Assembly: GCA_963082975.1 (NCBI GenBank)
Contig: OY720348.1
Coordinates: 75,913,719 to 75,977,718, forward strand
DNA from: Labia minor
Lineage: Eukaryota; Arthropoda; Insecta; Dermaptera; Spongiphoridae
Reading direction: 5' to 3'
DNA: 64,000 nt
The notes beneath the pieces were generated by a model that worked only from the letters and a program-made list of their open reading frames with translations, did no database searches and was not told where the DNA came from. The first letter of the stretch is position 1. Each line of letters opens with the position of its first letter. Positions 10,821-21,080 of this stretch are shown piece after piece. The position numbers and the translations under genes were made by a program.

Positions 10821-11095
10821 GTGTGTGTGTGTTTGCCACATGATTAAAAATTGTATAAAACTGATATATATAGAATTTCAGCTTGATTGAAACGCTAAAA
10901 GTACCAGAATTAATTTTTTAACACTGCAAATCACGCGCCAACACGTGACGTGGTGCCATCAACAAAGAGCCAAACATGCACTGGTTACAAAATATTATTT
11001 ATTAATTTAAATTTATAATTTATAATTATTTAAATTTAATATATGTTATTTAATCTAATTCAAATTACGAGATAGTCGAGTGGAGACACTCCAGC
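10821..11095 (+). mobile_element. HelA copy, 3' half only
   Basis: Begins in a GT microsatellite, jumps to CACATGATTAAAAATTG and continues to the 3' hairpin and GC followed by T. The deletion between the microsatellite and CACATGATT removes the central part of the family. It lies in the same orientation as the copy at 9341, with the coding relic between them. Confidence 0.8.
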
Positions 11096-11333
11096 TTACT
11101 TTATTTTTTTTTAAATACTTTTTTTAAATATCTATATTGAAAAAGAGGATAGCCGATGGAAATAAATATATTAAAACTACTCGATTAATTAAATCATATG
11201 GGAGCTACCACTTAAAAATTCAACTGTTTTTTTTTCTTAGACAAAAGACAACTCCGAATTGGAAAAATCAGTAGTCACCAATTGCAGATACTAACTGCCA
11301 AGATAATAACTGCATCACTGTAAAGATAAATAA
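11096..11333. other. Spacer between two inverted HelA copies
   Basis: The 3' ends of two oppositely oriented HelA copies face each other across this 238-bp stretch. No known element recognised in it. Confidence 0.5.
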
Positions 11334-11787
11334 GCTGGAGTGTCTCCACTCGACTATCTCGCAATTTGAATTGGATTAAATAACATAATATATTATTTTT
11401 AAATTAAATTTAATTAATTATCAATTATAAATAATAAATATTAAACCAGCGCATGTTTGGCTTTTTATTGATGGCACCATGGCACGTATTGGCACGTGAG
11501 ATTTGCAGTGTTAAAAAATGAATTCTGGTACTTTCAGCAATTCAATCAAGCTGAAATTCTATATATAGCAGTTTTATACAATTATTAATCATGTGAAAAA
11601 TTATCAAACATATATCTTTATTTTTACGGTCACTTTAGAGGAAAAAAAATCAAAACGTTGTAGATAATGACCCTCTTCCGGTTGAGCTACATTTCTCAAA
11701 AGTTGATAGAAAACTATGAATTTTGAATAATGTCCATGTACCAAATTTCATCATTCTAGCTCAAACCGTTTTTGCGTAATCTTGCCT

Positions 11788-11826
<39 letters not shown>

Positions 11827-11941
11827 TTTTTCTCAACCTTAGTGAAAATGATTCAGGAACCTTCAAAACGTATAAAAACATCAAAATCTCAACATCGAAA
11901 ATTTTCGTGATCGCAATACTATCTCTGGCGAGATAGTAAAA
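11334..11941 (-). mobile_element. HelA, full-length reference copy
   Basis: 608 bp with both ends. In biological orientation (minus strand) the 5' end is TTTACTATCTCGCCAGAGAT, containing the motif ACTATCTCGC and an 8-bp stem hairpin; next come the palindrome CGAAAATTTTCG, a GT microsatellite (11791-11822), a conserved block around CGGTTTGAGCTAGAAT, a TATA-like CTATATATAG, and an E-box region (here reduced). An AT-rich segment leads to the inverted motif GCGAGATAGT, then the hairpin TGGAGACACTCCA and GC before T. A 5'-terminal motif whose inverted copy is subterminal at the 3' end, followed by a hairpin, is the layout of Helitron2/Helentron-derived elements (HINEs, e.g. DINE-1). No coding capacity. 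Confidence 0.8.
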
Positions 11942-12071
11942 ATACTTAGTCGTGATTTTATATGTATATAATACAAATGGATGATATTATTTAATCAATT
12001 TATTAATTATTCTCATTTTAATATTGTACAATAAGATTTATTAAACAATTCTCAAAAATAAATACCAATAA

Positions 12072-12580
12072 GTTGACCTGTGGCCAGGTCCGAACCGACC
12101 GACGGTTTGAAATAAATTAATTAGCAGCTACAGAAACAATTTCAAATAATTTTAATATATCTATTAATGTAATAAAAAACAGATAGGCATACATAAATAA
12201 TAAATATAAACATTTTTAATTTTATTTTATTTATAATATATATGCAAGACCAGGCTGTGACGTCATGAATGGCTGGATGACGTCATATAATTTTAAATCA
12301 AGAAAAAACTAATAAATATGATTTTTCTCGAGGATAAAACCAATACAAAGTGCATGATTCGTGGTGATATATAAAAAAATCTCCTTTGGTGTGAAAATAA
12401 CCCTTTCCTTCCTATCGTCGATCGCTAATACTACCACTTCCGGTTTCCAGAATTGCACCAAAAGTTGATCAATTCATCCCACTGATGCATTAAGTAAATA
12501 TACCAAATTTCATCAAAATCGGTTGAGCCGTTCAGGCTGTACACATCTATACGGACGGACGGACAGACATCATGCTAAAT
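12072..12580 (-). mobile_element. HelB copy 1, 5'-truncated
   Basis: In biological orientation the 3' end carries CGTCGGTCGGT, then the hairpin GACCTGGCCACAGGTC and AAC before TT. The interior has two TGACGTCA sites exactly 20 bp apart (12258 and 12278), the block CTCAACCGATTTTGATGAAA and a GTCC-repeat. The 5' end present in the copies at 47634 and 54712 (ACCGACCGACGATAGTAAGG) is missing here. Confidence 0.78.
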
Positions 12581-13227
12581 TAATATAAAATTCAAATTTC
12601 TGTATTATTAGGGTTCCATTTATTTTTTAATATTTACTCCTTAAGTAAATCATAATTACCAAAACTATCTTTCTATTTTTAAAAGAAATTCCGGCCAAAA
12701 ATATAACAGTAAAAATAAAACCCATTTTACATTTAAATCGGACGACAAAAATCATCTTTAAAAGAATATAAAAATAAAGATTTTATAAATTTTTTATCTT
12801 ATATATATATATCATGTATTTTTTTAATTATATATATAATATAGAGTCTATATATATAGTTGAAATAATTTCAATAATAGTTAATAAAAAAAAAAAATCA
12901 AAATTTGGGCATCTAAAATAAATTTATAAATCAATTATTTTCTATTTATTTATTCAATATATCAAGAAAAATTGTTTGTTATATTTTAATTTTGAAATAT
13001 ATAATAAATTAATATGTATTTTTAAAGATTGAAAATTATATGTAAGAAGCTAAGCTGCTTTTTTTTTTTGTTATCTAAGAGTGATATTATTTTGGATCTA
13101 TGGCTTAAATTTGTACGAATCATTCTAAGAACTCATTGAATATAGTAATATTATGGCCCTATTTAATAATACAATTTATATTTTATTAAAATACTAAATA
13201 TATAAGACGGATTATTGTAAAAAGGAA
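12581..13227. other. AT-rich, nothing recognised
   Basis: Contains short TA runs; no repeat family or coding signal. Confidence 0.5.
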
Positions 13228-13503
13228 GGCGCCATTGAATGTGTGGGTAGCGAACCTGTCTCACATTCATATGGTCCCGGGTTCAAGTCCCTTAGCTGGG
13301 GTCTATAGGACGGAGTCAACTCAGCCCCCGGGGACAATATCGGGGAAAAGGTACTTGATAGCGGCTCCGATCAAGAAAATCAAGGTAAAGGTGGAGAGGA
13401 CCCGTTCTACTGATCATAGGGCACCTCATTGATAGAACCGGCTTGATGGCGTTGTCCTTGCGTAGGACGTACAAAGTCAGAGGTTTTTTTTTTGTTTTTT
13501 TTT
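13228..13503 (+). mobile_element. tRNA-derived SINE, copy 2 with T-rich tail
   Basis: Starts GGCGCC, has the A-box-like TGGGTAGCGAACCTG and the B-box GGGTTCAAGTCCC at tRNA-like spacing, a conserved body containing GACGGAGTCAAC and CGTTCTACTGATCATAGG, and ends GTCAGAGG followed by a long T run broken by one G. Internal pol III promoter boxes and a tRNA-like head define the SINE class; the partner LINE is not identified. Confidence 0.8.
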
Positions 13504-14168
13504 ATTATAAAAACGAACTATTTATGTTCAATTAAATAAATATTATTTCAAATTTTTATTAATTAAAATTTCATCCATAAATAAATATAGTTTATGGATT
13601 AAATTCCTATTAATTAGATTCGAGTAACGAACGATGAGTCATGTGTTTTATTTGATATCTATATATATCTATATATAGATATATATATATATAGATATAT
13701 ATAGAGATATATAGAGATATATAATTATCTAGTTTCAATAAGTGTTTTCTGTTTAATTGTATCGAGAATAATTTTATTATCCACTTTGGATGGGGTTCCA
13801 TTTGAGCAGCTGGGTGGTGGCCGGGTGCGGGTTTTTCGGGGGTTCTCTTCCAGTCACCACTGCCCAACCATATGGCTATTCTCACTCATGCAATACCCGA
13901 TGGTGGTGGGGGAGGGGTCACTTGCCAAATGCTTTTTTTTCTTCTTCCTGTTGTAAGTAATTCGACAAAAGCAAGAAAATAGAATGTAGAACAATGCAGA
14001 AAGTGTCGAGACAAATCAAAGAAACAATTCATGTTCAATTCCATTCACATTCAAAAATACAGAAAAATAGAAAAAAAAATAAAGGATAGATTACAGCACA
14101 CAATAACTAAGAATGCAGTATAATTTTTTCAAATAATAATATTAAGAATATTCTATCTATCTTTTTCT
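13504..14168. repeat. Mixed: TA/GA satellite and a GC-richer unique stretch
   Basis: 13653-13732 is a TATAGA/TATATC short-period satellite. 13780-13920 is clearly GC-richer and not repeated, with open frames on the minus strand, but I see no convincing start or splice sites. Confidence 0.5.
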
Positions 14169-14415
14169 GTGGTTCTACGAAATTTTAAATTTTTTAGCCG
14201 CAGCAAGCACATTTCTCCAATTGTCCCTATCCTGAGCCACAACCTTCTCCAATCTCTCTCACGTTCCTTCCTACATTGTTCATCTCCCCACCAATATATT
14301 TTTCGCCATGCTTTCCTCTCCCATTCTAGCCACGTGCCCTGCCCATCGTAGCCTTCTCGATTTTATAATTCTAACTATATCTGGCGATGCATTGAGGACT
14401 TTTCCCAATCGGTCT
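14169..14415 (-). pseudogene. LINE reverse-transcriptase C-terminal relic 1
   Basis: On the minus strand, codons 14399 down to 14280 read through RIIKSRRLRWAGHVARMG and then stop. The RLRW-GHV-RM motif is characteristic of the region downstream of the reverse-transcriptase domain in RTE/Jockey-like non-LTR retrotransposons. Beyond the stop, shifted-frame pieces resembling the DNWRN and AAKKF C-terminus follow to about 14180. The same 3' region is present at 16389-16510, so the two are copies of one LINE family. Dead: stop, frameshifts, 5' truncation. Confidence 0.72.
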
Positions 14416-16388
14416 CCCCACCAATATATTTTTTTTAAGAATATTAATAATTGATATTAAATGATTAATACTTTAAATTATTGATAAATTGATGTATTAA
14501 TTATATGCAATATCGACCATCCTACTTATATCTGCATAATAAGTAACAATAAAAGAAATAAAATCTATACAAATGATATATAATTTAGAGTAACCGTGTC
14601 TGATAATCACTTTTGTTATTTTTATTTTACTATTATTTTTATTTTACTATTTGAATCTCTGCTCTTCTTATTGCGGCCATTTTCCCCTTCTTTAAAATTT
14701 TATTTATTAAAATTCCCATTATAAATTTACTCTATTTTTCTTTAAAACTTGTACAAATATTTTTTAAGACAAAAATTTAAAAAATTTTCAACCAAAAGAA
14801 AAAACTTTTTATTTTTTTCTTAAAAAAAAATTAATTTGAAAAATATACTATAAAATGTTTGTCTATATTTTTATAAAATTTGTCGAAAATAAAATTAACC
14901 TTGTAAAAATGTATACGATTATGGGTTGTTGCGAAGGAGAGGGAAGCTTTAAAATCATCAATAAATAATTTTCTCCCCTCCTTAACCAATTCAGTTCATT
15001 TCTATATTCTAAGAAACATTTCTGATCCACGAGTAGTAATCCATGAAAGGGTGAGGAGGTTGAAGTTAACGAAAAAATATTATTTTTGTTTTAATTTTGT
15101 AAAATTCCAAATGAACATTAATTTGGATGATCCAAATTTCTATATGAGAGGGTAAATTTCAATCCTTACACTCCCCCCTCTCCACTAATACAATCTTACT
15201 CTCGTTTTATTATGTATTATGTATGGAAACGAGGGGAATGCTGGATGACCTGGACAATTTGGACCCTAAAATCCTTTCGTGATGCCTTTTGAAATAGATT
15301 CTCTCTTGAAAAATCAACGATGACAAGAAACAGATGGGCTGTTACCACTCCGTCTTAATGGGTTTGACGCTTCTGCATCGATTCATGGAAGCAACGGGTC
15401 TCATCCTCCCAAACACCCTCTCCCTCTCCCCTATCCCCCCACCTCCTCCTCCACACACACTCGTTTCTATCAACATAAAAATACTCGAGAGCATTTGTAA
15501 GTTGTGCCCAGTGGAATGCTACTTGATTGCGATGCTGATTTTCTTCCTTATCCATGATCAGAAGAAGAAGATTTCTGAAATCTTTTCTTTTCTTTTTTTT
15601 TTTTTAATCAAGAAAATGAATTATATCCCCTCCACTCAACTACTTTTAAATTAAATATATTTAAATTTAGGATAGGAATTTATTAATTACATTCTCATAA
15701 ATCATTACTCAACCAAAGATAAGCATCTGAAAGGTAAAAAAAAGTGAAAAAAAATAATATAAATAAAATATCGGATCATATTTCATCTGTTTAAAAGAAA
15801 GCTATTTAAAAGTTTTATCTAAAACCCCTCCCTCCATCAGGCTTGACGAATATATATATATATATATATGTCAGCAATAAAAAAAGGGAATTTTAAGGGT
15901 TGAAAAAGGTCAGTTTTTCTAAGACGGGTGTCCAAAACAAATGACATGTTTCCATTCATAAATAAGAAAATTACACCCTTCAATCTGGTTAGAAAAATCG
16001 AAACGTTGCATTTTAAACTCGAATATTTCTAAATATAGCCTGTTATTTTATTTTGTATAAATCCTAATATTATTTTTTATTTCAGCTTCTAAAAGTTTTA
16101 TGTCAAAAATCAACAAAGATAATTATTAAAATAATTATAATGATATTAAAATCATTCTATTTTTAAATAATAATTATTTTTATTATTTGTCCGTCAGGTT
16201 CATTAATTTAATATTAATTAAATAAAATTAAAAATAAAATAATTGAATTATTATAATGATGAAATGGTGAATTAATTTAAATAGGATAAAGAAGAGCAAT
16301 AACATTAAAATGATAATATCAACTGAATAGGCGCAGGGAACGAACCAACTTTTTAATAAGTTCATTTTTTTCATGAAGAAATTATATA
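14416..16388. other. Mostly AT-rich; open frames on both strands at 15334-15654
   Basis: No repeat recognised over nearly 2 kb. Around 15334-15654 there is a 106-codon plus-strand frame and a 66-codon minus-strand frame (15355-15555) that contains NQVAFHWAQLTNALEYF. Only one, if any, can be real and neither has clear support. TA tract at 15849-15870. Confidence 0.35.
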
Positions 16389-16712
16389 TATATATCTGTG
16401 GCTCTACTCGAAAGTTCTTGGCCACAGCAACCCCATTTCTCCAAGTGTCACTATTATAAGCCACCACCATCCAACCCCTACCGTCTCTAATCTCTCTCAC
16501 GTCCCATCCTATATTGTTCATCAACCGCTACGAGGTCATGCAATTCCCCATTCCCCGGTGAACTCATCTTTTTTTGGCCCATAAATGCTTCGCAGAGTCC
16601 TATTCTCAAATACTCTAAATCTTCTCTCGTCTCCTAAGGTCATAGACCATGCCTCACACCCATATAATATAACCGGCAACATAATTGTTTTATATATTTT
16701 AATTTTGATCCC
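16389..16712 (-). pseudogene. LINE reverse-transcriptase C-terminal relic 2
   Basis: Minus-strand codons 16709 to 16536 contain YKTIMLPVILYGCEAW and DERRFRVFE with LRSIYG, the typical end of the reverse-transcriptase domain in RTE-type LINEs (YG-E-W, DER-L--FERK-LR-I-G), then a stop. A shifted frame continues with DTWRNGVAVAKNF to about 16410, matching the C-terminus of the relic at 14169. 5'-truncated and inactive. Confidence 0.8.
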
Positions 16713-16717
16713 CTTTG

Positions 16718-16749
<32 letters not shown>

Positions 16750-16752
<3 letters not shown>

Positions 16753-16944
16753 TGCTGTTTTTGTATAGGAACGCAGTGGAACGGCGTTCCACTAGCTTTT
16801 TAGACGGATAATATATATATATACATATATATATATAATAAATTCATCTCCTTAATTTGGTTTATTGCATTTAATTAGCGTTCCACTACCTTTTTTACCG
16901 ACCAACGATAGTAAGGGATGTATTGTTTTTACAAAACAGCACTG
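16750..16944. mobile_element. hAT-type MITE carrying a HelB terminal segment
   Basis: 195 bp with termini CAGTGCTGTTTTTGTA and TACAAAACAGCACTG, flanked by TATATATA on both sides (an 8-bp duplication, though in a TA tract). The 5' part has GGAACG/CGTTCC repeats common in hAT ends. Unexpectedly, 16896-16935 matches the HelB 5' end (ACCGACCGACGATAGTAAGG and GATGTATTGTTTT) with one or two mismatches. Confidence 0.75.
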
Positions 16945-17376
16945 TATATATATATATAAAGATGTTTGTTTGCATATCACCCAGTATATCGTAAAATGAT
17001 TTCAGAATTTTTCATGTCTTTCTTTCAGAAAATTGAAAGACTATAAGCTCAAAATTACAATGAATGCGTTTAGTATTTAGCATAAAAACAATTGATTATT
17101 TTAGATTTAAGAGAAGACGTGATATAAAATTATTATCTAAATTTTATCTTGTTTGTTTAATAAATTGTCGTATATAGAGAAATTATCTGCATATTTTCTA
17201 TAATATTCACATTGATATATAAATTAAATTATTAAAAAATAGAACCCTTTTTAGCAGGTTAGTTAACAGATAGATATTCGATTATATACTAAAGGGTGAA
17301 GAGGGCAGACGGGGTGGAGGCAGAGAGCGATGAGGGTGGTGGTCTGACTAACAAGCAAGAAAATAAAATGAAAAAA
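16945..17376. other. Nothing recognised
   Basis: AT-rich, with a short G-rich stretch at 17296-17342. Confidence 0.4.
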
Positions 17377-17650
17377 TCTGGAGTGTCTCTACTCGACTAT
17401 CTCGCAAATTTGAATTGGATTAATTAACATATATTATTAAAATTAAATTATAAATTAGGCATAATTAAATTGGATTTATGAATTAATTAAAAAATTTAAA
17501 TTTGCAATATAGTATGGTTATTCAATTAAATAAATTAATTAACATATATTAAATTTAAATTTAAATCCTTTACCTTCACTTTTAAGTCTAAATTTAAATA
17601 TTAATTCGCGTGCTTGGATCTTTGTTGATGACACCGCGTCACGTGCTGGC
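17377..17650 (-). mobile_element. HelA copy, 3' half, ending in a TTA microsatellite
   Basis: Starts at the terminal hairpin (one substitution), passes the inverted motif CTATCTCGC, contains an AT-rich segment with an internal partial duplication (the ATTAACATATATTA unit appears twice), reaches the GTCACGTGCTGG E-box and breaks off into (TTA)12 at 17651-17686. Confidence 0.75.

Positions 17651-17686
<36 letters not shown>
17651..17686. repeat. (TTA)n microsatellite
   Basis: Twelve perfect TTA units at the break of the HelA copy. Confidence 0.95.
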
Positions 17687-17702
17687 GTTTAATTATCTAC
17701 AC

Positions 17703-17992
17703 GAGTGATTCTCAACCATTGTGCCGCGAGATTATGAGGCTCTTAAACATTTCCGACATTTTTTCAAAAATTTTTTTTAAATTTTGTTCTAAAAAAAAGG
17801 AAAACGTTTTTGAGACTAGACATTTCCGACTTTCTAAATTTTTTCAATATGGTTCTAAAAAAAAAGTTAAACCGTTTTTGGGACCACTTTTTTTCAATAT
17901 GGTAAACTTTTACACTTATCTTTTTCTTTGTGTGCCGACAAAATTTTAAACCGTTAAAAGTGTGCAGCGGTAAAAAAAAGTTGAGAATCACT
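17703..17992. mobile_element. hAT-type MITE, AGTGATTCTCAACC family, copy 1
   Basis: Ends AGTGATTCTCAACC and GTTGAGAATCACT. Interior repeats of CCGTTTTTGGGACCA and TCTTAAACATTTCCGA type and the phrase GTGTGC-GCGGTAAAAAA are shared with copies at 22319, 25811, 33150, 45601 and 56027. A long minus-strand open frame that crosses it is not a gene. Confidence 0.85.
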
Positions 17993-18673
17993 AATCTATA
18001 CCTATCGATGTATGCTTTCATTAATTGGACTCTTACAGAGCAGTTAGATGCTGCTGTTTTTAATTTTTTTAGTTTATTTTCACTTTTGTTTTTGATGAAG
18101 AACCTATCTGCATTTTTTTTTTTGTGAATGCAGAAAGTGATAGATGCGTAGAGATGCGTGGAGTGTGTCGTGGAGGGGGAGATGAAGGAGAAGGTAGAGG
18201 ATGATTTAGACCACCTAACTGGTCGCTGATACCACTTGAACTCATCATTGGAAGAAAAGAAGAGAATGGGTATCATCGTTGCAACGATCTCGTTTGTTTG
18301 CTTTTTTTCCCATCCCTCTCTCTTACCCAACTCTGTTGTTGTTGTTGTTTTTTTTGTTTCTATTTTGTTGAACTTAGTACTCAGCAAAGCAAAAGTTGCT
18401 GCCAATCGTGAGAGACAATAGCGGCTGGAAATTATTCGCTTGAGAATGCGATTGAAAGCGACCACTATATATATATATATATATCTATATCTATATATAT
18501 CTAAATCTATATATATATCTATATCTATATATATATTCTATACCTAATATGTTTATATAGAAAACAAAATCTTTCACATCATCGTTTAGAAATGAATTCT
18601 TGTCTCCCTTAAAATAAAAAAAAACAAAAAATAGAATATATATAATAAGAAGAATATTGTAATTACAAAATTA
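17993..18673. other. Unassigned, with TATC satellite at 18464-18536
   Basis: The stretch 18130-18460 is GC-richer and not repeated. It has open frames on both strands, rich in homopolymeric Val/Phe or Thr/Lys runs, and no splice or start evidence that I trust. Confidence 0.35.
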
Positions 18674-19274
18674 GCTGGAGTGTCTCCACTCGACTATCTC
18701 GCAAATTTGAATTGGATTAATTAACATATATTATATTTAAATTAAATTTAATTAATTATAAATAAAAATTAATAAATAGTATTTATGAAACCAGCGCATG
18801 TTTGGCTCTTGGTTGATGGCACCACGTCACGTGTTGGCGCGTGAGATTTGCAGTGTTAAAAAATTAATTCCGGTACTTTCAGCGATTCAATCAAGCTGAA
18901 ATTCTATATATAGCAGTTTTATACAATTTTTAATCATGTGAAAAACTATCAAACATATATCTTTATTAGTACGGTCACTTTATACAAAAAAAAATCAAAA
19001 CGTAGGTAACGACCCTCTTCTGGTTGAGCTATATTTCTCAAAAGTTGATAGAAAACTACGAATTTTGAATAATCCCCGTATACCAAATTTCATGATTCTA
19101 GCTCAAACCGTTTTTGCGTAATCTTGTCTACATACATACATACACACACACACACACAACATTTTTCTCATCCTTAGTGAATATGATTCAGGAACCTTCA
19201 AAACGTATAAAAACATCAAAATCCTGACATCGAAAATTTTCGTTATCGCAATACTATCTTTGGCGAGATAGTAA
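18674..19274 (-). mobile_element. HelA, full-length copy
   Basis: About 600 bp with both ends: the hairpin and inverted motif at the left, the ACTATCTTTGGCGAGATAGT hairpin at the right. It retains the TCACGTGTTGGCGCGTGA E-box block, CTATATATAG and a CA microsatellite (19137-19159). Confidence 0.88.
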
Positions 19275-19973
19275 TAAGAAGAAGAATATCGTAATTACAA
19301 AATAACAAGAAATCACATATAAAACTCTTAAAACATAAAATCTTAAAAAACAAAAAATAATTAGAAAAAAAAAATGTCATCCATTGAAAATGGATCTTCG
19401 GTCAACATTAATTAATTGGAAACACAATTGTTTCTCTCGTCATTGATTTATAATATCGATCGATTGGAACATCAAGACGGATCTGAATTCGGCTAACCGT
19501 TCAAGCCAAAAAAAAAAAAATTAAAAAAAAAAAATAATAAAAATAAAAACAAAAACAAATTAAAAAAATCCAAATGAAAACCTCTGACATTGATTTATCG
19601 TTGTCCCGTTTGGCAAGTGATTTTAATTAATGTCACACTTATCATCTTAATTGTCATTTATTTCGAAATGGAATAACTAATATAATAGATAGAAGGTGAT
19701 ATATAGGATTAGGCCAGAAAGAATATATATTTTGATTGAGACTGCCCACGGAAACGAACAACTCCTCATGTCTAACTAATAGATAACGACCAACCACACC
19801 ATTCGACAATTCATCTGTATTTATTATATTTATCGATAAATCATGGAATCCCTCTCTCGGATACACTCAAACTTCAATGAAACATTCAAAAGATTCTTTT
19901 TATATGACTTAATCTCCTCTTTTAGAAAGAGATTATTTTTAACCTATATGTATATTCTCAGATCCTATATACA

Positions 19974-20008
<35 letters not shown>
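19275..20008. other. Nothing recognised
   Basis: AT-rich, with an A-rich stretch at 19505-19565 and a TA tract (19981-20008) abutting HelC. Confidence 0.5.
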
Positions 20009-20013
<5 letters not shown>

Positions 20014-20338
20014 CTGATTCACTGAACCGCCGCTCGGTCATTATAAATAAAATATTGGAAACAATTTCAAATAATTTAAAAGAAGATAAATTAAAAAAAA
20101 TAATCATAAAACATACACCTCCCTTAAACGTACGTATTATGTACTGAAAAACAGAAAGTATAGCCTGTGGATATAACATTGTATATATTTCCTAATTTGA
20201 TTACAGAATATTATTAAAATTACTATTTTTATAATTTTATTTTATTTATAACATTTTGTATTTAAGGAACAGCTGTCCGGCATTGTCCGGTGCAATTTTT
20301 CTTTATTATAAAAATTCCTATTTTAAATTAAGAAATAA
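20009..20338 (-). mobile_element. HelC copy, 3' part, cut by HelA
   Basis: Begins GTACCTGATTCACTGAACCG, the reverse complement of the HelC 3' terminus with one imperfect hairpin. It continues with the CCTGTGGATATAACAT block and stops at TTAAATTAAGAAAT, exactly where HelA sequence starts. HelA therefore landed in, or recombined with, this HelC copy. Confidence 0.75.
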
Positions 20339-21035
20339 GCTGGAGTGTCTCCACTCGACTATCTCGCAATTTGAATTGGATTAAATAACTTAATATATAT
20401 TATATTTAAATTAAATTGAATTAATTATAAATTATAAATTAAAATTAATCAATAATATTTATTAAACCAGCGCATGTTTGGGTCTTTGTTGATGGATATT
20501 TGTAATGAATTAATTAATATATTCCAAAGATGATGAAGAGAGCATTAAAAAATGAAAAATGAAATCAAGATAAGGTTTAGACGTAAAAATCAAATAATTT
20601 AATCCAAAAAAAGTGTGGATAGAAAACAAATAAATAATATTTCTAATTAAAGAGAATGAATAAAATACTTATTAATGAATTACCTGGCAAGGTGGACGGA
20701 CAAACAGCCCAACCGATCACATTCAGTTTGCAATGTAAACTAAAAGATTTTATTAAAATATATATTAAAATAAATAAATTTTAATTCTATTTTTATTTAT
20801 ATTCTTTTTTCCAAGAAATTTGACTGAGTCGCTTATCGTACGATTAGAAAAAAAAAATCATTCCCTATTACTTTTTATTTAAAACAGAATAATATTATCG
20901 ATATTATAATAATAATTTATTATATTTATTAAAAAAGTAATTTAAAAAAGAATATTGACTAATAATCATTTACTAAGAATCAGATATTTATTAAATAAAA
21001 TAAATAAATTATAAAATATATTATATTTATAATAT
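20339..21035 (-). mobile_element. HelA variant with replaced interior, copy 1
   Basis: The first ~170 bp (3' end of HelA) are normal; then, after CTTTGTTGATGG, the sequence changes completely. The following ~530 bp, including ACCTGGCAAGGTGGACGGAC and GAGTCGCTTATCG, recur with the same junction at 52850-53407. A precise shared junction in two copies means that this is an amplified subfamily, not a random break. No coding capacity was found in the acquired part. Confidence 0.75.
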
Positions 21036-21080
21036 ATATTAATATATATATAATATTCTTTTTTAAATTACTTTTTTAAT
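20928..21080. repeat. Perfect 29-bp inverted repeat
   Basis: 20928-20956 and 21052-21080 are exact reverse complements (29 of 29), separated by 95 bp of AT-rich sequence. The equivalent region at 53300-53330 retains only the left arm. Confidence 0.85.

Noticed and set aside
13235..13432. 65-codon frame in SINE, also at 24719, 40080 and 7021
   Set aside because: All four are translations of the SINE, whose identity is shown by tRNA-like boxes and repetition.
15334..15654. 106-codon plus-strand frame with a Pro run
   Set aside because: The opposite strand is equally open, composition is skewed by CT-rich sequence, and it ends in Lys/Phe-rich AT DNA.
17764..18465. 233-codon open frame on the minus strand, the longest in the window
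   Set aside because: Its C-terminal ~75 codons lie inside the hAT MITE at 17703-17992 and are Lys/Phe-rich translations of repeat sequence; the rest has homopolymeric Thr runs. No start or splice support.
11334..19274. CRISPR-like array or satellite from the regularly recurring HelA ends
   Set aside because: Spacing is irregular, copies are in both orientations and the repeats are ~600-bp elements in a eukaryotic setting.
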